Below the pieces are notes generated by a model. It was not told the DNA's origin. It did no database searches and was given only the letters and a program-made list of their open reading frames with translations. Of a DNA stretch of 32,604 nucleotides, positions 10,338 through 21,871 are shown piece after piece (position 1 is the stretch's first letter; each line of letters begins with the position of its first letter). The translations under genes were made by a program, and so were the position numbers. The stretch comes from Protostelium mycophagum. Taxonomy: Eukaryota > Evosea > Variosea > Protosteliida > Protosteliaceae. Location of the stretch: assembly GCA_002081555.1 (NCBI GenBank), contig MZNV01002241.1, positions 1-32,604 of the forward strand, in the 5' to 3' direction.

Positions 10338-10793
10338 TCATACTTCATTCTCGTTCAAGAGCATGTTTGGTATTCCATTACTGATGGGATACACTCTCTT
10401 GCAGTTGTTGCATGACAGGTTGCCTTCTTCTATATGTGTCTGGACAATTCAGTCTCACGTGTAGATTCAAAAACTCACGTCGATGATGACATTGTGTATG
10501 TTCTTCAAAAAATCTGCATTTGTCTCCCAATCCTCTGGAATCGATGCGGGGAGTGTGGTGACACCAACCTACACTATTTAAGACATAATTACAATCAATA
10601 AAAAAATGGAACTCACATCAGTTGAGGCCTGCAACAAGGCCGGATAGTCTATTTTGCTCATCATGTGCTTGATGAACTCCTCGTTGAACTCCGACTCTTT
10701 TTGAGTGGCTTCGCCTGCTAATTTGAGAGGAAAATTTCCTGCACCACAGCCTTTAACGTTGCATTGCAACATGTTATGAGAGAGGATCCTCAT
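10338..10793 (-). CDS. TRM112: Multifunctional methyltransferase activator Trm112
   Basis: Three exons give about 122 residues. The protein starts [16 protein letters not shown], continues with [26 protein letters not shown], and LPASIPEDW, and ends [17 protein letters not shown], all hallmarks of Trm112/TRMT112. Trm112 is the small partner that holds and activates several methyltransferases: Trm9 and Trm11 (tRNA), Bud23 (18S rRNA) and Mtq2 (release factor eRF1). Cys11, Cys16 and a C-terminal CNNC are present, so the yeast-type zinc site is kept. The last intron uses the acceptor TTGTCCAG, not the nearer ATATAG, since only this keeps the frame. Length and start agree with the family. Confidence 0.95.
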
Positions 10794-10816
10794 TTCCTTG
10801 TCGAGTTGAAAAATGA

Positions 10817-11000
10817 GTTTCCGAAAGCTTTCTCAAAGAAGTTCCCGCTTCTGAAAAAATTCAAATTTTTTCAACTCTTGAATTCTTTCGAACGGTAAGA
10901 AAAAATTCGTTTTGTGTTGTTGATCACAGAACCAGCGAGTGGCCTTCGTCTCGCAGGAGTCCGAACTGGTCTGTTACTTCGACTGGACATTTCCAGATGG
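10817..11000 (+). other. Possible coding fragment of two exons, start not found
   Basis: Two open stretches join in phase 0 across an intron with a GTAAGA donor (10896) and CACAG acceptor. The second reads QRVAFVSQESELVCYFDWTF, which looks like protein. No start codon fits: a TGA lies directly upstream in frame. The opposite strand of the second stretch also has a short basic ORF. It may be a relic or chance. Confidence 0.2.
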
Positions 11001-11287
11001 GTGAAATTTGTGAATTTCACATTAAAAAAGATAAATAGCATTTAAAGACAATTCCAGGAATCACAATTTATAATCAAAATCAATTGTTCGGTCATTGATA
11101 TTATATATTATCCGGAGGACACGAATTTGTATGCTGTTGAAAGTTATTAATAATCGACCAATTATTATCCCATAATCCTGGCAAGCAATGTGAATATCGC
11201 GGTAAGAACCAATCACCCTGGTGGCCACCTTACCAATTGTTGAAAAAATAATCGCTCAAATCAACTGCTTCGGAAAGTTACAAATCT
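11001..11287. other. AT-rich intergenic stretch
   Basis: I see no gene, repeat or RNA here. The AT-rich block lies between a possible fragment and a weak ORF, and may hold promoter elements. Confidence 0.4.
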
Positions 11288-11500
11288 GTGTCTGTTATGA
11301 TGATGTTCATCGAATTGAAAGAGCTCGTCTCAAGCTCAGAGCCGGTGTCTCGTTACCGAGGTCGTAGAGCGTCCTCATCTGAGCGTGGGCGATCTGCGGC
11401 AAGAGAAAGCGGTTGTCCATTTGATTCTTTTAACAAGATTCTACAACCTGCCCAACTACCCAGGCGACGACCACAGAGCAACCACACCATCATGAGATAG
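11288..11500 (+). CDS. Hypothetical Ser/Arg-rich ORF, 70 aa
   Basis: An intronless ORF from ATG 11288 to TAG 11500. It starts with a short hydrophobic-acidic segment (MMMFIELKELV) followed by SRYRGRRASSSERGRS and a proline-arginine tail. It is basic and low in complexity, like the other small ORFs in this window, but I could not align it convincingly with them. A longer ORF overlaps on the minus strand. The stretch 11501-11748 up to the receptor start holds nothing that I recognise. Confidence 0.25.
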   Translation: MSVMMMFIELKELVSSSEPVSRYRGRRASSSERGRSAARESGCPFDSFNKILQPAQLPRRRPQSNHTIMR

Positions 11501-11748
11501 GAAGTCGAACCTTTCGTTCTCAGCTGTGAGGATCGTTGGGGCCTCTCGAAAGGTGCAGATTGTTGCAATATCACCTTCCTAACAGTGCTCAAATTCAACA
11601 TGGTTCCATAAAGGCAGCACCTTTGAGGATTTGTTTTCGTGTTTTCTTGGCGGTTTGAGGGTGGTATTTACCAAAGTTGTGGCTTATTCTCCCGCATGTC
11701 TCGGTCACGTCTGTCTTTCTTGACAACTTCCACAACCGATCAGACGTC

Positions 11749-14700
11749 ATGAGGTGGCTCGTCTTCTGCTCTGTTTTTTGGACGGCATGTACCTGCCTGA
11801 CTGTTGTTGTCCAGCCACCAGATCTCTTAAGAGGTGATTATAAGTGTGAATCCCGCTGAAAGAGTTAGGAATGAGCGCAGTATGGAACACTTCTAACAAC
11901 ATCACGTTTCAACTGCTAGCTGGTGTATATTATTTCAGTTCAACTTTGTCATTTACAGGGAACGAATCACAAAATTGGACGATTCAAGGCGTCGGTTTCA
12001 ATACCGTCCTCTATGGGCAAGGTAATATTTATGCAAGTGCTATTTCCAGCCTTTTTATTGTACTAGGTGCTACCATCAGCCAGATGTCTTTAGTTTCATT
12101 CTCCAACTTGACCGTTTTCCATGATAACGCCAACAGTTCCATTTTCTACATCCACAACAGCAATTGTATGATCCAAAGGTGCTCGAGAACATTTTTATGT
12201 TTGCATCACTTCAACTCGACAGTTTAAATCTTACCGGCTCACGGCCCAATACCTTCACTGTTCAAGGAGGATTCATCAAACAGTTATTCTTTGACGTTCA
12301 AGATGTCATCAGCACCGGCACCATCAACTTCCCATTCCCCAGAGGAGATCTTTTCGTGGACTTTTATGTATGTTCAATGGTCACAATGAATCTGACACAT
12401 GGAGGTGAATACAACCTTAACACGGGTCAACGCAACCCTCAGTGGACCTTTTTTTGCTTCCTCGGCTGCTGGCGATCTCACTGTACTTAACTCTTCATTC
12501 ACCCAAACATTCGTGGTAACAATATTGATGCTCCCTCGCCAATATTGAAATTTAAATTTTGAATAGACTCCTGGCGCGAACGGTCTCCCTCTGTTGTGGG
12601 CGATCTTTCAATTGAACTGCGAATATGGAGTTTTTACATTTGATCACGTGACCTTTCAAGGGGGCAATTCCAGAGCCATCCTCCTGCAGAGGTGATTTTC
12701 GAATTTCCACGAAATTTCATTGAGATTTCAGGGGTAATGATGATGGTTCTCTGACGTATTTATACGTCAGAAATTGTAGCTTTGAAGGATTCCAAGGCTC
12801 GAATTTTGGGGTCATTCACGGTTACCAAGTGGCGATGACTGGCATCTCCATTCAGGTACCGCAATCAAATCTCACGGACACAAAGCATCCATCCTCTTCA
12901 ACATGTTGCCCACTGATTTCCCGAAGGACAGCATCTTCCAGAACAATCTTGTGCTTTACGCGGTGATTCCTGGCTTCCCCCTTACTTCAGGGGTCATCTA
13001 TTATGATGGTTCTGTACAAGATGTGACTATTTCCGGTATCAATTTTACAGAGAACGTGGCGTTCAGTGAGTTTTAAACTTTTGAAATGTACGGCCTGACA
13101 ACCACAGACGCGGCAATCACCATATCGGGGAGCGGAAATGGGGACAGATTGAGCGTCTACAACTGTACATTCTCAAACAATTACGCGACCATGATATATA
13201 TCAATAGCACGTTTACTAACGTGAATTTGTACTCCATAACGGGGTCACCTCAATTGAATTGGCCCATCTCACGTAAATTCTTTTCAAGCCACAAGGATTT
13301 TTAAATCCGTATTTACCACTGACACGAGACAGAGGCTGCCATAGACGTCACAATAACAAACAATGCAACGTTGGCAAATGTCATTTTGAACAACATCACC
13401 GCGAATGGATTTTCCGATGACGCATTTTCATTCGACGGTTACATCAATGAGATCACGTTAACTAACGTGAATGTGAGCAGCAGCGCGAGATTTCTCCATA
13501 TAGTTCCCACACTCACATACAACTCCCTCCTTGTAGACAGTAATTTCATTCGAAATCTAAAGTAAATTTCTGAGAAATTTCAGACGTGACCACGTTAGGA
13601 TGCTCGTCTACAACAGATGGAGGGGCCATCCTCATCGAGTCTCCCTCTGCATCTGTCATCGTTCTGCAGAACATGGTGATGAGAGATCACGTGAGCAGGG
13701 GTAGAGGGGGGGCAATATGTGTGGACACAAGTGATCTAACTAATATCACAATACGAGATACCGTCACAACCAACTGCTACTCTCAATCTGGAGGTGACAT
13801 CACATCAGAAGAAACCAAAACTCAAATCAACAGGATCGATTTATATCAATGGAAATAATCAAACGATGTACAATATGCGATTCTACAACTCTTCTGCCTA
13901 TTTTACTGGGGGTGCTGTTTATGTAGATGGGAACCCTCAAGGTACTTTGAGCATCTACAACGCGCTCTCTGTACAGACATCCGCACAATTCGGAGGTAAT
14001 CTACAAAATCGATTGCTGAATTTCCTGATCTGTTGCAGGGGTCCTTTATGTTTCGAATAGTATGACGATCTCTGTCAATGATTTCACCATGTACAACTCC
14101 AGCGTCACGTGAGGTGTCATCGGTGACGTCATCGCTCATTATCACAGGGTAAATGGTGGGGGTATATATGCCTCTGGAGGATCTGTTCTTTTCCGCAACA
14201 TCACTTGCCAGAACCACAAGTCAACAGGACAAGGGGGTTGTATATACGCTTCTGGGGAGGGTGGAAAGGTGACGTCATCATTCCTCCATATGTTCCTAAG
14301 GTCTATATGTGTTCTGACGAGTTGTAGATGGACTTAGCTTCCTTAATGATGTCAAACAGTTCAGCGGGATCAGGTGGAGCGATATATGTTGGGGGTTTCT
14401 GGGCAGAGTTAATCATCCACAACGGACACTTCTCGACACTGACCGCAATCAACGGAGCGGGTATCACTATAGCAACCAATAGCCCGATGATGACGTCATA
14501 CAATATGAGCTTTCGGACGTGTACATCAACACTACAAGGGGGCGGATTTTACGTTGATGTGAGTACATACCGAGATGTACATTACAATTGACATTAACAG
14601 AGTTCGGCAATCATCGGTAACATGACATTGTCTGGATTCTCTATCAAAGATTCTACAGCTGTTTTTGGTGGAGGTGAAGATATCATAATATTCGCCATTT

Positions 14701-17700
14701 CAAGTGGTCGACTCTCCCTGCAGAATTCACGCATCGCTTGATGTTGACAAAAACAACAGCCACACAGACGCAAGAGGGCATAGGATGGAATGATCCAAAC
14801 TGACTCACCTTCAGGTATCGCATTCAACAATCAAAACGGGATAATAACGATCGACAATTCGAATATAACGGCTTGTTACGGTCTAAGAGGTAACCTTGTA
14901 GATGACGTAAAGACTGATTACCTCAGGAGCATCGATTTATGCCCTCATTCCAGGAATCAACATCACAATAAAAGAGAGTCTCATTGACTTGGGACAATCA
15001 TCTGAGAGTGGTTCCATCTACATCGACTCTGCAGGATCCATCAAAATTCAATCCACAAACGTCACGAATAATGCGGCTAATTCAAACGGAGGTATCCATT
15101 CTTCTTATTACACGGAAGATTTATATTTCCAGGGGGGTTGTACACAGTCAACAGCCCTATGGTCTCTTTATGTACTGTGAAATTTCAAGGAAATACCGGA
15201 CTCATCGGGGGATCCTCGTACTTGGTCTCAAACCAAGGAGACGGTGAAGTTTATGTGATGGGGTGTATTTTCAAAGAAAATTCCGCCCAAAGTGGGGGAG
15301 GACTCTATCTCGCAGATACAATCACCGTTTTTGGCAAGGTGAATGGATCTCATCGTTGTAGAATGATCACACTTACTTACTGCAGACCACAAAAAGTGAC
15401 AGTGTACAACTGCATCTGATTCAAACTGATTTTATTCTTAACACGGCGACATCATTAGGAGGGGCACACTTCACCACGATGACAAATGTAATAGCCTTAG
15501 TACTTTTTTTAAACTTGATAGACATTAAACTGAATGACCTCAGGGTATCATGACTGTATCAGGGGGATCTTACACAGCGAATACCGCCCAGCAGGGAGGG
15601 GGGATATTTGTGTCATCTACATCAAGCCAAAACGTCACCATATCAGAGACTTCCTTTTTAAATAATTCGGCATCCTTTGGCGGTATAATTCTTTTGAAAT
15701 GCCAGAGAGCTATGTTGACATCTATAGGAGCAGTTGTGTTCAGCGGAAAAGGAAACAGCGTAATATTGGATGACGTCACTATGACAACCAACAAAGCATC
15801 TTCATCAGGTGGAGGGGTGTACAACGACATGCAGTTGTGGACAATGGGGATATCAGGTGGAACTTTCTCCCAAAACTCTGCGAATTTGTTGGGGGGAGCC
15901 GTATACACGTCATCGAAATCTATAGGTAAGCATAAATCATCTGCTGAATTTTCTGAGAAATTTCAGATTCCATTGATGTGGCCAATACCACGTTTTCTAA
16001 AAGTCCAAATACCGCCTTTTATGTGACGTCATCCTTTAATATGTCTATCTACAACACCACTTGGGAAGGAAATAGTGGTAATACTGGAGGAGCATTAAGT
16101 GTGTCCACGTCATCACAATCAAACTTGTACATCAATGGAGGGTCAATCAATCACAACACTGCTTCATATGGAGGTAGATTGATTGCGCAGCAAGTTCCAT
16201 TCTGATGAAGCTGAGGTGGCATCTGGCTCAACGGAAACTTTAACGTTACTGTTGTAGATACACTAATGTTTAACAATTCTGCATCAATGAGCGGATCTGC
16301 TTTGTATGCAGGTAACCTCACAGGGTTGTACGTCTACAACAGTGTAATTAGGGGTGACTACTCGCCTTCGGGAGTTATTTACTCATCATCACAAATGTTC
16401 ACGGCTCAAATCAAAACTGTAATTTCACCGAAAATTTTGGAGGTGAGCCACATGAAAATTCACGGAATAATTTTTGACAGGTGCTTTACAACTGACTGCC
16501 CCTGCAATCACTGTAGAAGGGTGTTCTTTTACCAGAAATTCCGGTACCTATTCTATGTACACTATCCATCGGCTGATCTTGACAGGTCTCAATGGGGGCG
16601 CTGTCAACATTGCAGGCGTTCAAAACCTACTCATAGACAAATCCAATTTTACATCTAACTCAGCCCAAAAGAATGGTGGTGCGATTTTCCTTTCGGTGAT
16701 GTCATCATCGAAACGCACCACATCAGCGGTCATCTCAAGTACCAAGTTTGACAAAAATTTCGCCCGATATGGGGGAGGTTTGGCTTTCGGTGGGAACTTG
16801 ATATTGACAGATGACGTGTGGCAAGGTTCGACTCTCATGTCATTGAATTCTTCTGAAATCTTAGGTAATGAAGGACAGTTTGGATCGAGCATTGCAGTGC
16901 TTCTATCTGGCTCCAGCATAAGGTCTTTATCATTTCAATTGATTTGTATCTACTGATTGCTGATGCGTTGTAGTGCGAGCAATGTAGTTTTAGATGGGAC
17001 GCTATGGATACCAACACCTTCCGACGTCACCATTACCGGAATACCATCATCGTTTCTATCTTGCTCAGGAAGTGTTCAATCTACAATGAATCAGTACATC
17101 TGTCAAACTGCGTCTGCGACCACCTCCAGTTTTCCAGGTTAGGAGATTTCCGTAAAAACCTGACTCGTTGTAGTAGTTGATAACCGCAATGGTGGGGGCC
17201 TGAGTGTTGGAGCTATCATCGGTATTGCGGCTGGTATCTGTGGGTTAATACTGTTGATTGCTGTTGTTACCATCCTTTTGTTTATACAACGAGCCAAGCG
17301 TAAGCAGAGTGAAGCTTTCAACGTGAGGGACCCCAGAATATTCCAAACTGATTTTTGCAGTTGCAATTGTCTAAATTGAATCTTGGCGCTGCCACGAAGG
17401 CTGTCATTGATTATAGTGAGATCAAGAATCTTGTGGAAATCGGACAGGGCTCTTTCGGCGTAGTTTACGCCGGTGAATGGAGGGGTATCCACGTGGCAGT
17501 GAGTCATGATGTCATCAGACGATGTCGACCTTATACAGGTGAAGCAATTACTGAGCCAGACGGTGTCGAGGACGCAGTTGGAGGATTTCTTGAAAGAGGC
17601 GAGTTGTAGATACGGTTGTACAAAAGTGACGGAAAACAGGTTGCTTTATTACAAGGGCTGAGGTCGCATCCAAATGTCGGTGAGATATCTTATCGTGATG

Positions 17701-18629
17701 TCCTGTAGCGCTAATGATATCATAGTGATGTTTATTGGTACTACCATTCCCCCTCACCCTATCAGTCTGGTCACTGAATTCTGCGAATGCGGTTCTCTAG
17801 GTCAGTCACATGTCACTCTGTCAAATCTGACACATTGACAGATAATTACATGCAAAAGAACCAAGTGGATTTTAATTTGATGATCAGATTTTGTCTGGAC
17901 ATCGCAAGAGGAATGTTACATTTACATCGGGAAGGCATTGTGCACAGAGACTTAGCCGCAAGAAATATACTTCTCAATGGATCGTTGATCGCAAAGGTGA
18001 GATGATGCTTATGATCAGATGATGACACTTGATTAGGTCAGCGATTTTGGATTATCACGTGAGGCAAATGAAGGATCGAGCAATAAGACAACATCTAATG
18101 TCGGCCCGCTGAAATGGATGTCCCCTGAAGGTTGCATTTTCTTTTCAAAGGTAGTAGAGAAACTGATTAGTCCAGCTATTCGAAATAGAGAATATTCAAG
18201 CAAGTCAGATGTATATTCATATGGCATCACAGTGTGGGAGGTACATCACCTCCTCTCATTCATGACTGACGTAATCAGATCGTGTACAAGAGCGAGCCAT
18301 ACCCAGGAATCGACCCTCTTAATGTCGCACTTCGTGTTGTTTCTGAGGATTTGAGACCCGGAATAACCGAAGACTGCGATGAGAGGGTTCGCAAGCTCAT
18401 GACAGGTGCGTTAGTCATCATAACATGATCATAATTATTGACACGTTCAGCATGCTGGGAAACGTTAGCATCTGAACGGCCAAGTTTTCCGCAGATAGTG
18501 GGGTGGTTCTCTGGGAGGATCAGCCACATCAAGCAGGAGATCGAAGATGATGAGACCTCACAAGCGGCGTATCCCCAGCAGACAGAGATTCCAAGAGTTC
18601 TTTATGAGGCGCTGCCAATAGATACATGA
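11749..18629 (+). CDS. Receptor tyrosine-kinase-like protein with Pmp-type beta-helix ectodomain
   Basis: The largest gene, with two to three dozen short introns and roughly 1,700-1,850 residues. MRWLVFCSVFWTACTCL is a signal peptide. The ectodomain (to about 17120) is built of repeated units with Asn-rich, Ser/Thr-rich strands and GG[AG][IVL]Y or GG-x-IFV motifs (for example SGGAVYVDGN, GGGLYLAD, LGGAVYTSS), typical of right-handed beta-helix repeats of the chlamydial polymorphic membrane protein type; N-glycosylation sequons are frequent. A membrane segment (VGAIIGIAAGICGLILLIAV) and basic stop-transfer follow at about 17200-17300. The kinase has IGQGSFGVV, VAVK, the helix-C Glu in FLKEVALL, HRDLAARN, VSDFGLSR, LKWMSPEA, SDVYSYGITVWE and RPSFPQIV, so it should be active. 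HRDLAARN points to tyrosine specificity. One kinase intron (17599-17639) is GC-AG. Ligand unknown. Confidence 0.85.
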
Positions 18630-18655
18630 TCACAATGAGGCCACGAATATTTTCA

Positions 18656-18661
18656 AATAAA
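18656..18661 (+). terminator. Poly(A) signal AATAAA of the receptor kinase gene
   Basis: AATAAA begins 27 bases after the TGA stop at 18627-18629. Confidence 0.5.
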
Positions 18662-18922
18662 AAATTCTTCTGAATTCTATTTTTGGGATCAACCGAAAAA
18701 TATCATGGTATTATGTTTAGTTAATACCAATATCTTGCTGTTTATTACTGGGTTGAAATGCCAGGCTCCTTCGGTTGAATCGAGTAGTTGCTGCCTGCGG
18801 CCTCTGAATGTGAGTTCAATATATCCTTCCTGCGAACTAACGTAGAGAAAGTATGTACGAAGATCAGGAAATGTATGGCGTCATCTCATTCTATGACATC
18901 TTGTTCAGACTTCATAATTCAG

Positions 18923-19025
18923 GAAAATCGGATGGTTCCCTAGCAACTATGTCAAGAACGAAGGGAATCTGACCAAATCCTGCAGTATTGTTATTTTAAA
19001 TATTTCCTCAGAGCAGTTGATCGAG
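18923..19025 (+). pseudogene. Stranded SH3-domain C-terminal fragment
   Basis: After an acceptor (AATTCAG), one frame reads KIGWFPSNYVKNEGNLTKS up to a donor GTATAC at 19026. GW[FL]PSNYV is the hallmark of the last strands of SH3 domains, which bind proline-rich peptides. I find no matching N-terminal SH3 strands (ALYDY, WW) upstream and no plausible continuation: the next exon soon ends or shifts. The fragment lies in an otherwise gene-free stretch after the receptor kinase gene, so it is most likely a decayed gene, or an exon of a transcript that I cannot assemble. Confidence 0.4.
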
Positions 19026-19466
19026 GTATACAATATCAATCACAATTTGCAGCACTGCCAACATGGTCTCGGGAGGAGATGGCGTTGTCGAAAGTGATTC
19101 TTGGGAATCCGGTGGGGTGAGGTATCTGTCACTTGGGGTCCTCCGAACGAAGCACACAACACGCGGATTTCCCGGTTGCTCAGCAAATCGTGTGATTCAT
19201 AAATGTTATATAAATTAACGTGTCCGTTACCGCACTTAAATGCGGGAGCATTACGTGAGATTTCCTTTTAAAATGTCGCAAGATCTTGCGCTACACGTGT
19301 GACCCAGTACACACATACTATATAGGTCATACTGTCGAATAAGAGAGGTGAGTATGACCCCAAACCAGCTCATTACGGGGTAACAAATGATTAAATGGGG
19401 GTATCGGACCTGTCAACCATAAGATCGATCTGTACTAGGCGGGCTACGGTCAGAATTGAAGCAACA
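19026..19466. other. Intergenic stretch with a hairpin
   Basis: No gene is seen. The stretch holds a TATATAG at about 19319 and, directly after it, an inverted repeat with perfect 9-bp arms (GGTCATACT at 19325-19333 and AGTATGACC at 19351-19359) around a 17-base loop. It could be a small RNA, a protein-binding site or chance. Confidence 0.3.
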
Positions 19467-19619
19467 ATGCAAGAGAGAGCCGCACATCCCAGCAGACGCA
19501 TAACTAGGGGCACACCCTTCGAGTTCCCTGCTAATGCATCCCTTGATGAGCGGTTGCGAGTTCTGTTCAGACTCCACGAGAAAATACAACAGGGAAACAA
19601 GAAGAGGAAAAGGGGCTGA
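19467..19619 (+). CDS. Small basic protein, 50 aa, with SLDERLR motif
   Basis: An intronless ORF from ATG 19467 to TGA 19619, exactly 50 residues, very basic at the end (QQGNKKRKRG). Its middle, TRGTPFEFPANASLDERLRVLF, can be laid ungapped on KRATTVYLDATMSTEERIRTML of the 50-residue ORF at 21518, sharing R, T, A, S and an acidic-E-R-hydrophobic-R core. Its N-terminus AAHPSRRIT also recalls the AAHPRIT of the ORF at 6504. An in-frame ATG at 19395 would make it 74 residues; I prefer 19467 because of the matching length. No family or function is recognised. Confidence 0.45.
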   Translation: MQERAAHPSRRITRGTPFEFPANASLDERLRVLFRLHEKIQQGNKKRKRG

Positions 19620-19972
19620 AGACTTAAACGCTGAAGCCCGGACGAGGAGACCTGATGGCGACAATCCATGCGACGATGATGTATGAAGATAACCACTATA
19701 CATAAAGACCGTTCTGAATCCTGATATTCATTTTTCCAACAGTCTCAACGTGTGCAACAAACCAAAAATGAATTGAATTGTAACATCACCAAAGAGGGAG
19801 AACCTGGCGAAGCTGAAACCACCAGCGATCGGATTGTCTGCGTCATTAAATAATGATCCCACTCACTCAATCCCTCATCTCCTGAGACCGATTGTTGGAA
19901 GACTTTTCATGCGAAATAAAAATTGTGCTTTTTTGTTTTCTTTGATTTTGAACATTGCGACCAACACCCAAC

Positions 19973-20953
19973 ATGGTATACGAGGATGAGCCATCGTCCA
20001 TATATAAAGGTATTACTTTATGTCTGCGTCATTAACTTCATAGTGATCGTAACTGGCGATTCTGGAGTCGGAAAGACGAACATGATCAGCAGATTCACAG
20101 ACGACAAGTTCCAAAATCACAATAAATCTACCATTGGTGTAGAATTTGGCCAGTTAGAGGTTCCATTGCCTGAGGGAGTGAAGGTGTCGGTCCAATTATG
20201 GGATACAGGTAAACGATATCTTTTGATGAGTTCTACGCGTTTCATCCAATTTTATTTATTTACTGGTTCTTGCAGCTGGGCAAGAGAGATTCAGAACTAT
20301 TACAAAAGGGTACACTTTTGGATTCAACAAATGTCTCAATCTGACCAAATAAGTTATTACCGTGGTGCTCATGCGGCTCTCATTGTCTTTGATATCACAA
20401 ACGCCCATTCTTTCAAAAATGCACCCAAATGGCTAGCAGAATTATTGGAACATACGGATCCACACGTCGTCATGATGTTAGTCGGCAACAAGAGTGATTT
20501 AAAGGCACAGAGAGAGGTGATCTCATTTATTCTGTACAAAATCAACATCAACATACCAAACTCACAATCTGATCCTGCTCGTCATATGTCTAAACCGTGT
20601 CCATTTACGTTTATTACCGTGAATGCATTGCAGGAAAACCTTATTATTGTAGGTGGCGACGGGTGAAGCCAAGAAATATGCACAAGCAAACAACCTTTTG
20701 TACATCGAAACAAGCGCTTTAGACGGTCACAACATAACAGAAGCCTTCACCAGCATCCTCTCAGGTGATTCCCGCCCAACTTCTCATTTGAATTTTGAAA
20801 TCTCTGAACGACGCAGCGTCGCGCCGGAAATTAACGGCTTCTGGGTTTTTAATCAACAAATCCGAAGACAGGATCAATAAGAGGGGGGAAGTGATCAATA
20901 TCACAGACACTTCAGACACTGTAGATGTACAGCAAGGAGGTCGATGTTGCTGA
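19973..20953 (+). CDS. Rab-family small GTPase
   Basis: Six or so exons give about 215 residues. All nucleotide-binding motifs are present: GDSGVGKT (P-loop), STIGVEF (switch I with its Thr), WDTAGQERFR (switch II), NKSD and ETSAL. The C-terminus ends GGRCC, a double-cysteine geranylgeranylation site, so the protein cycles on and off membranes in vesicle traffic. The sequences YYRGAHAALIVFDIT and WLAELLEH with MLVGNKSDL resemble the Rab2/Rab4/Rab11 group; I cannot fix the subtype. The second exon starts after an intron placed early (after MVYEDEPSSIYK), which makes the N-terminus short and normal for a Rab. The TGA is at 20951-20953. Confidence 0.93.
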
Positions 20954-21517
20954 TGTGATGTGACATGTGTACAGAGGAGCTAAAACATCATAAATAGTTA
21001 TTTTTGGCCTTTTATTGTGATTTTTTGTCTTCTATATGTCAAGCACAAGCTTCACCACCAGACCAAATGATTCAGAGAATGCACTGGCACATGCCATTTT
21101 CCCTCCAATAATTCATAGAAGCTGTCCTCACGGCAACCTGTCATCTATGAAGCACCAAAAACCACCACACTCCTCGGATCTGTTCATCGAGGTGACGACA
21201 TGTCAGACTACAACAAGACCCGAGCAACAAATTATGCCAGATGTGCATGTTTTTTAATATTGAAGGCAATACTGATGGTTAGAAGTTATGATTCAGAGGA
21301 TGAAGTGGTCCGCACTGCTAGATGTTGGCTCTTTAATAGTTACGCATGTTATCGTGGGAAGATCGGGTAGTTCCTAAAGATGGAAAATGTCAGATCTATT
21401 ACTGTGGTTAGTACCCTCCAACACCTTATTTACCCAAAGAAGCACCACAAAAACTCATAGTTCTCCTCTCTGTCTTTCATTATTATCAACAGCCAACATC
21501 ACAAAAGAGCTCACAAG
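20954..21517. other. Intergenic stretch between the Rab gene and the 21518 ORF
   Basis: An ORF of 73 codons at 21036-21257 (+), Ser/Thr/Pro/His-rich, has no recognised homologue, and its composition gives no support either way. The rest shows nothing; the last 100 bases before 21518 are A/C-rich like the leaders of the other small ORFs. Confidence 0.3.
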
Positions 21518-21670
21518 ATGAACGGAACCAAAATTTCTTCCAACACCTTCCGAAGACCTCTAAAGCGCGCCACAACAGTGTACCTCGACGCAACAATGTC
21601 GACTGAGGAAAGGATACGCACCATGCTGTCGACATTACAAAAATCGTCAGCCTCTCCAAGAGAGCTGTGA
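21518..21670 (+). CDS. Small basic protein, 50 aa, with STEERIR motif
   Basis: An intronless ORF from ATG 21518 to TGA 21670, exactly 50 residues. It aligns over its central 22 residues with the 50-residue ORF at 19467 (both carry T, A, S and an E-R-[IL]-R core at the same positions). A short DNA stretch inside it, coding TTVYLDA, recurs nearly identically (19 of 20 bases) at about 32021. No known family; it may be a small nucleic-acid- or protein-binding factor, which is only a guess from its charge. The ORF lies on the strand opposite to the CAP gene that ends at 21872. Confidence 0.4.
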   Translation: MNGTKISSNTFRRPLKRATTVYLDATMSTEERIRTMLSTLQKSSASPREL

Positions 21671-21871
21671 ACCAAGAGAAACATCGATTTAAACCAATTT
21701 TGAGCGCGAAGAGACATATAAATGAGCTTTTTAATTGTCTTAGCTCTTCAAGAAGTTATCCTTCTAAACAGCATTTGTACACACAAACACTCAACATCCA
21801 GGCGAATTTCTGCAATCTCGCCTTCCCTTTTTGAAGGCACTTGGTGTCATACATTTATTGTTCAAGACCAC

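Noticed and set aside
12164-17142. Long minus-strand ORFs under the receptor gene
   Set aside because: They mirror the repetitive Gly/Ser-rich codons of the receptor and contain no recognised motif.
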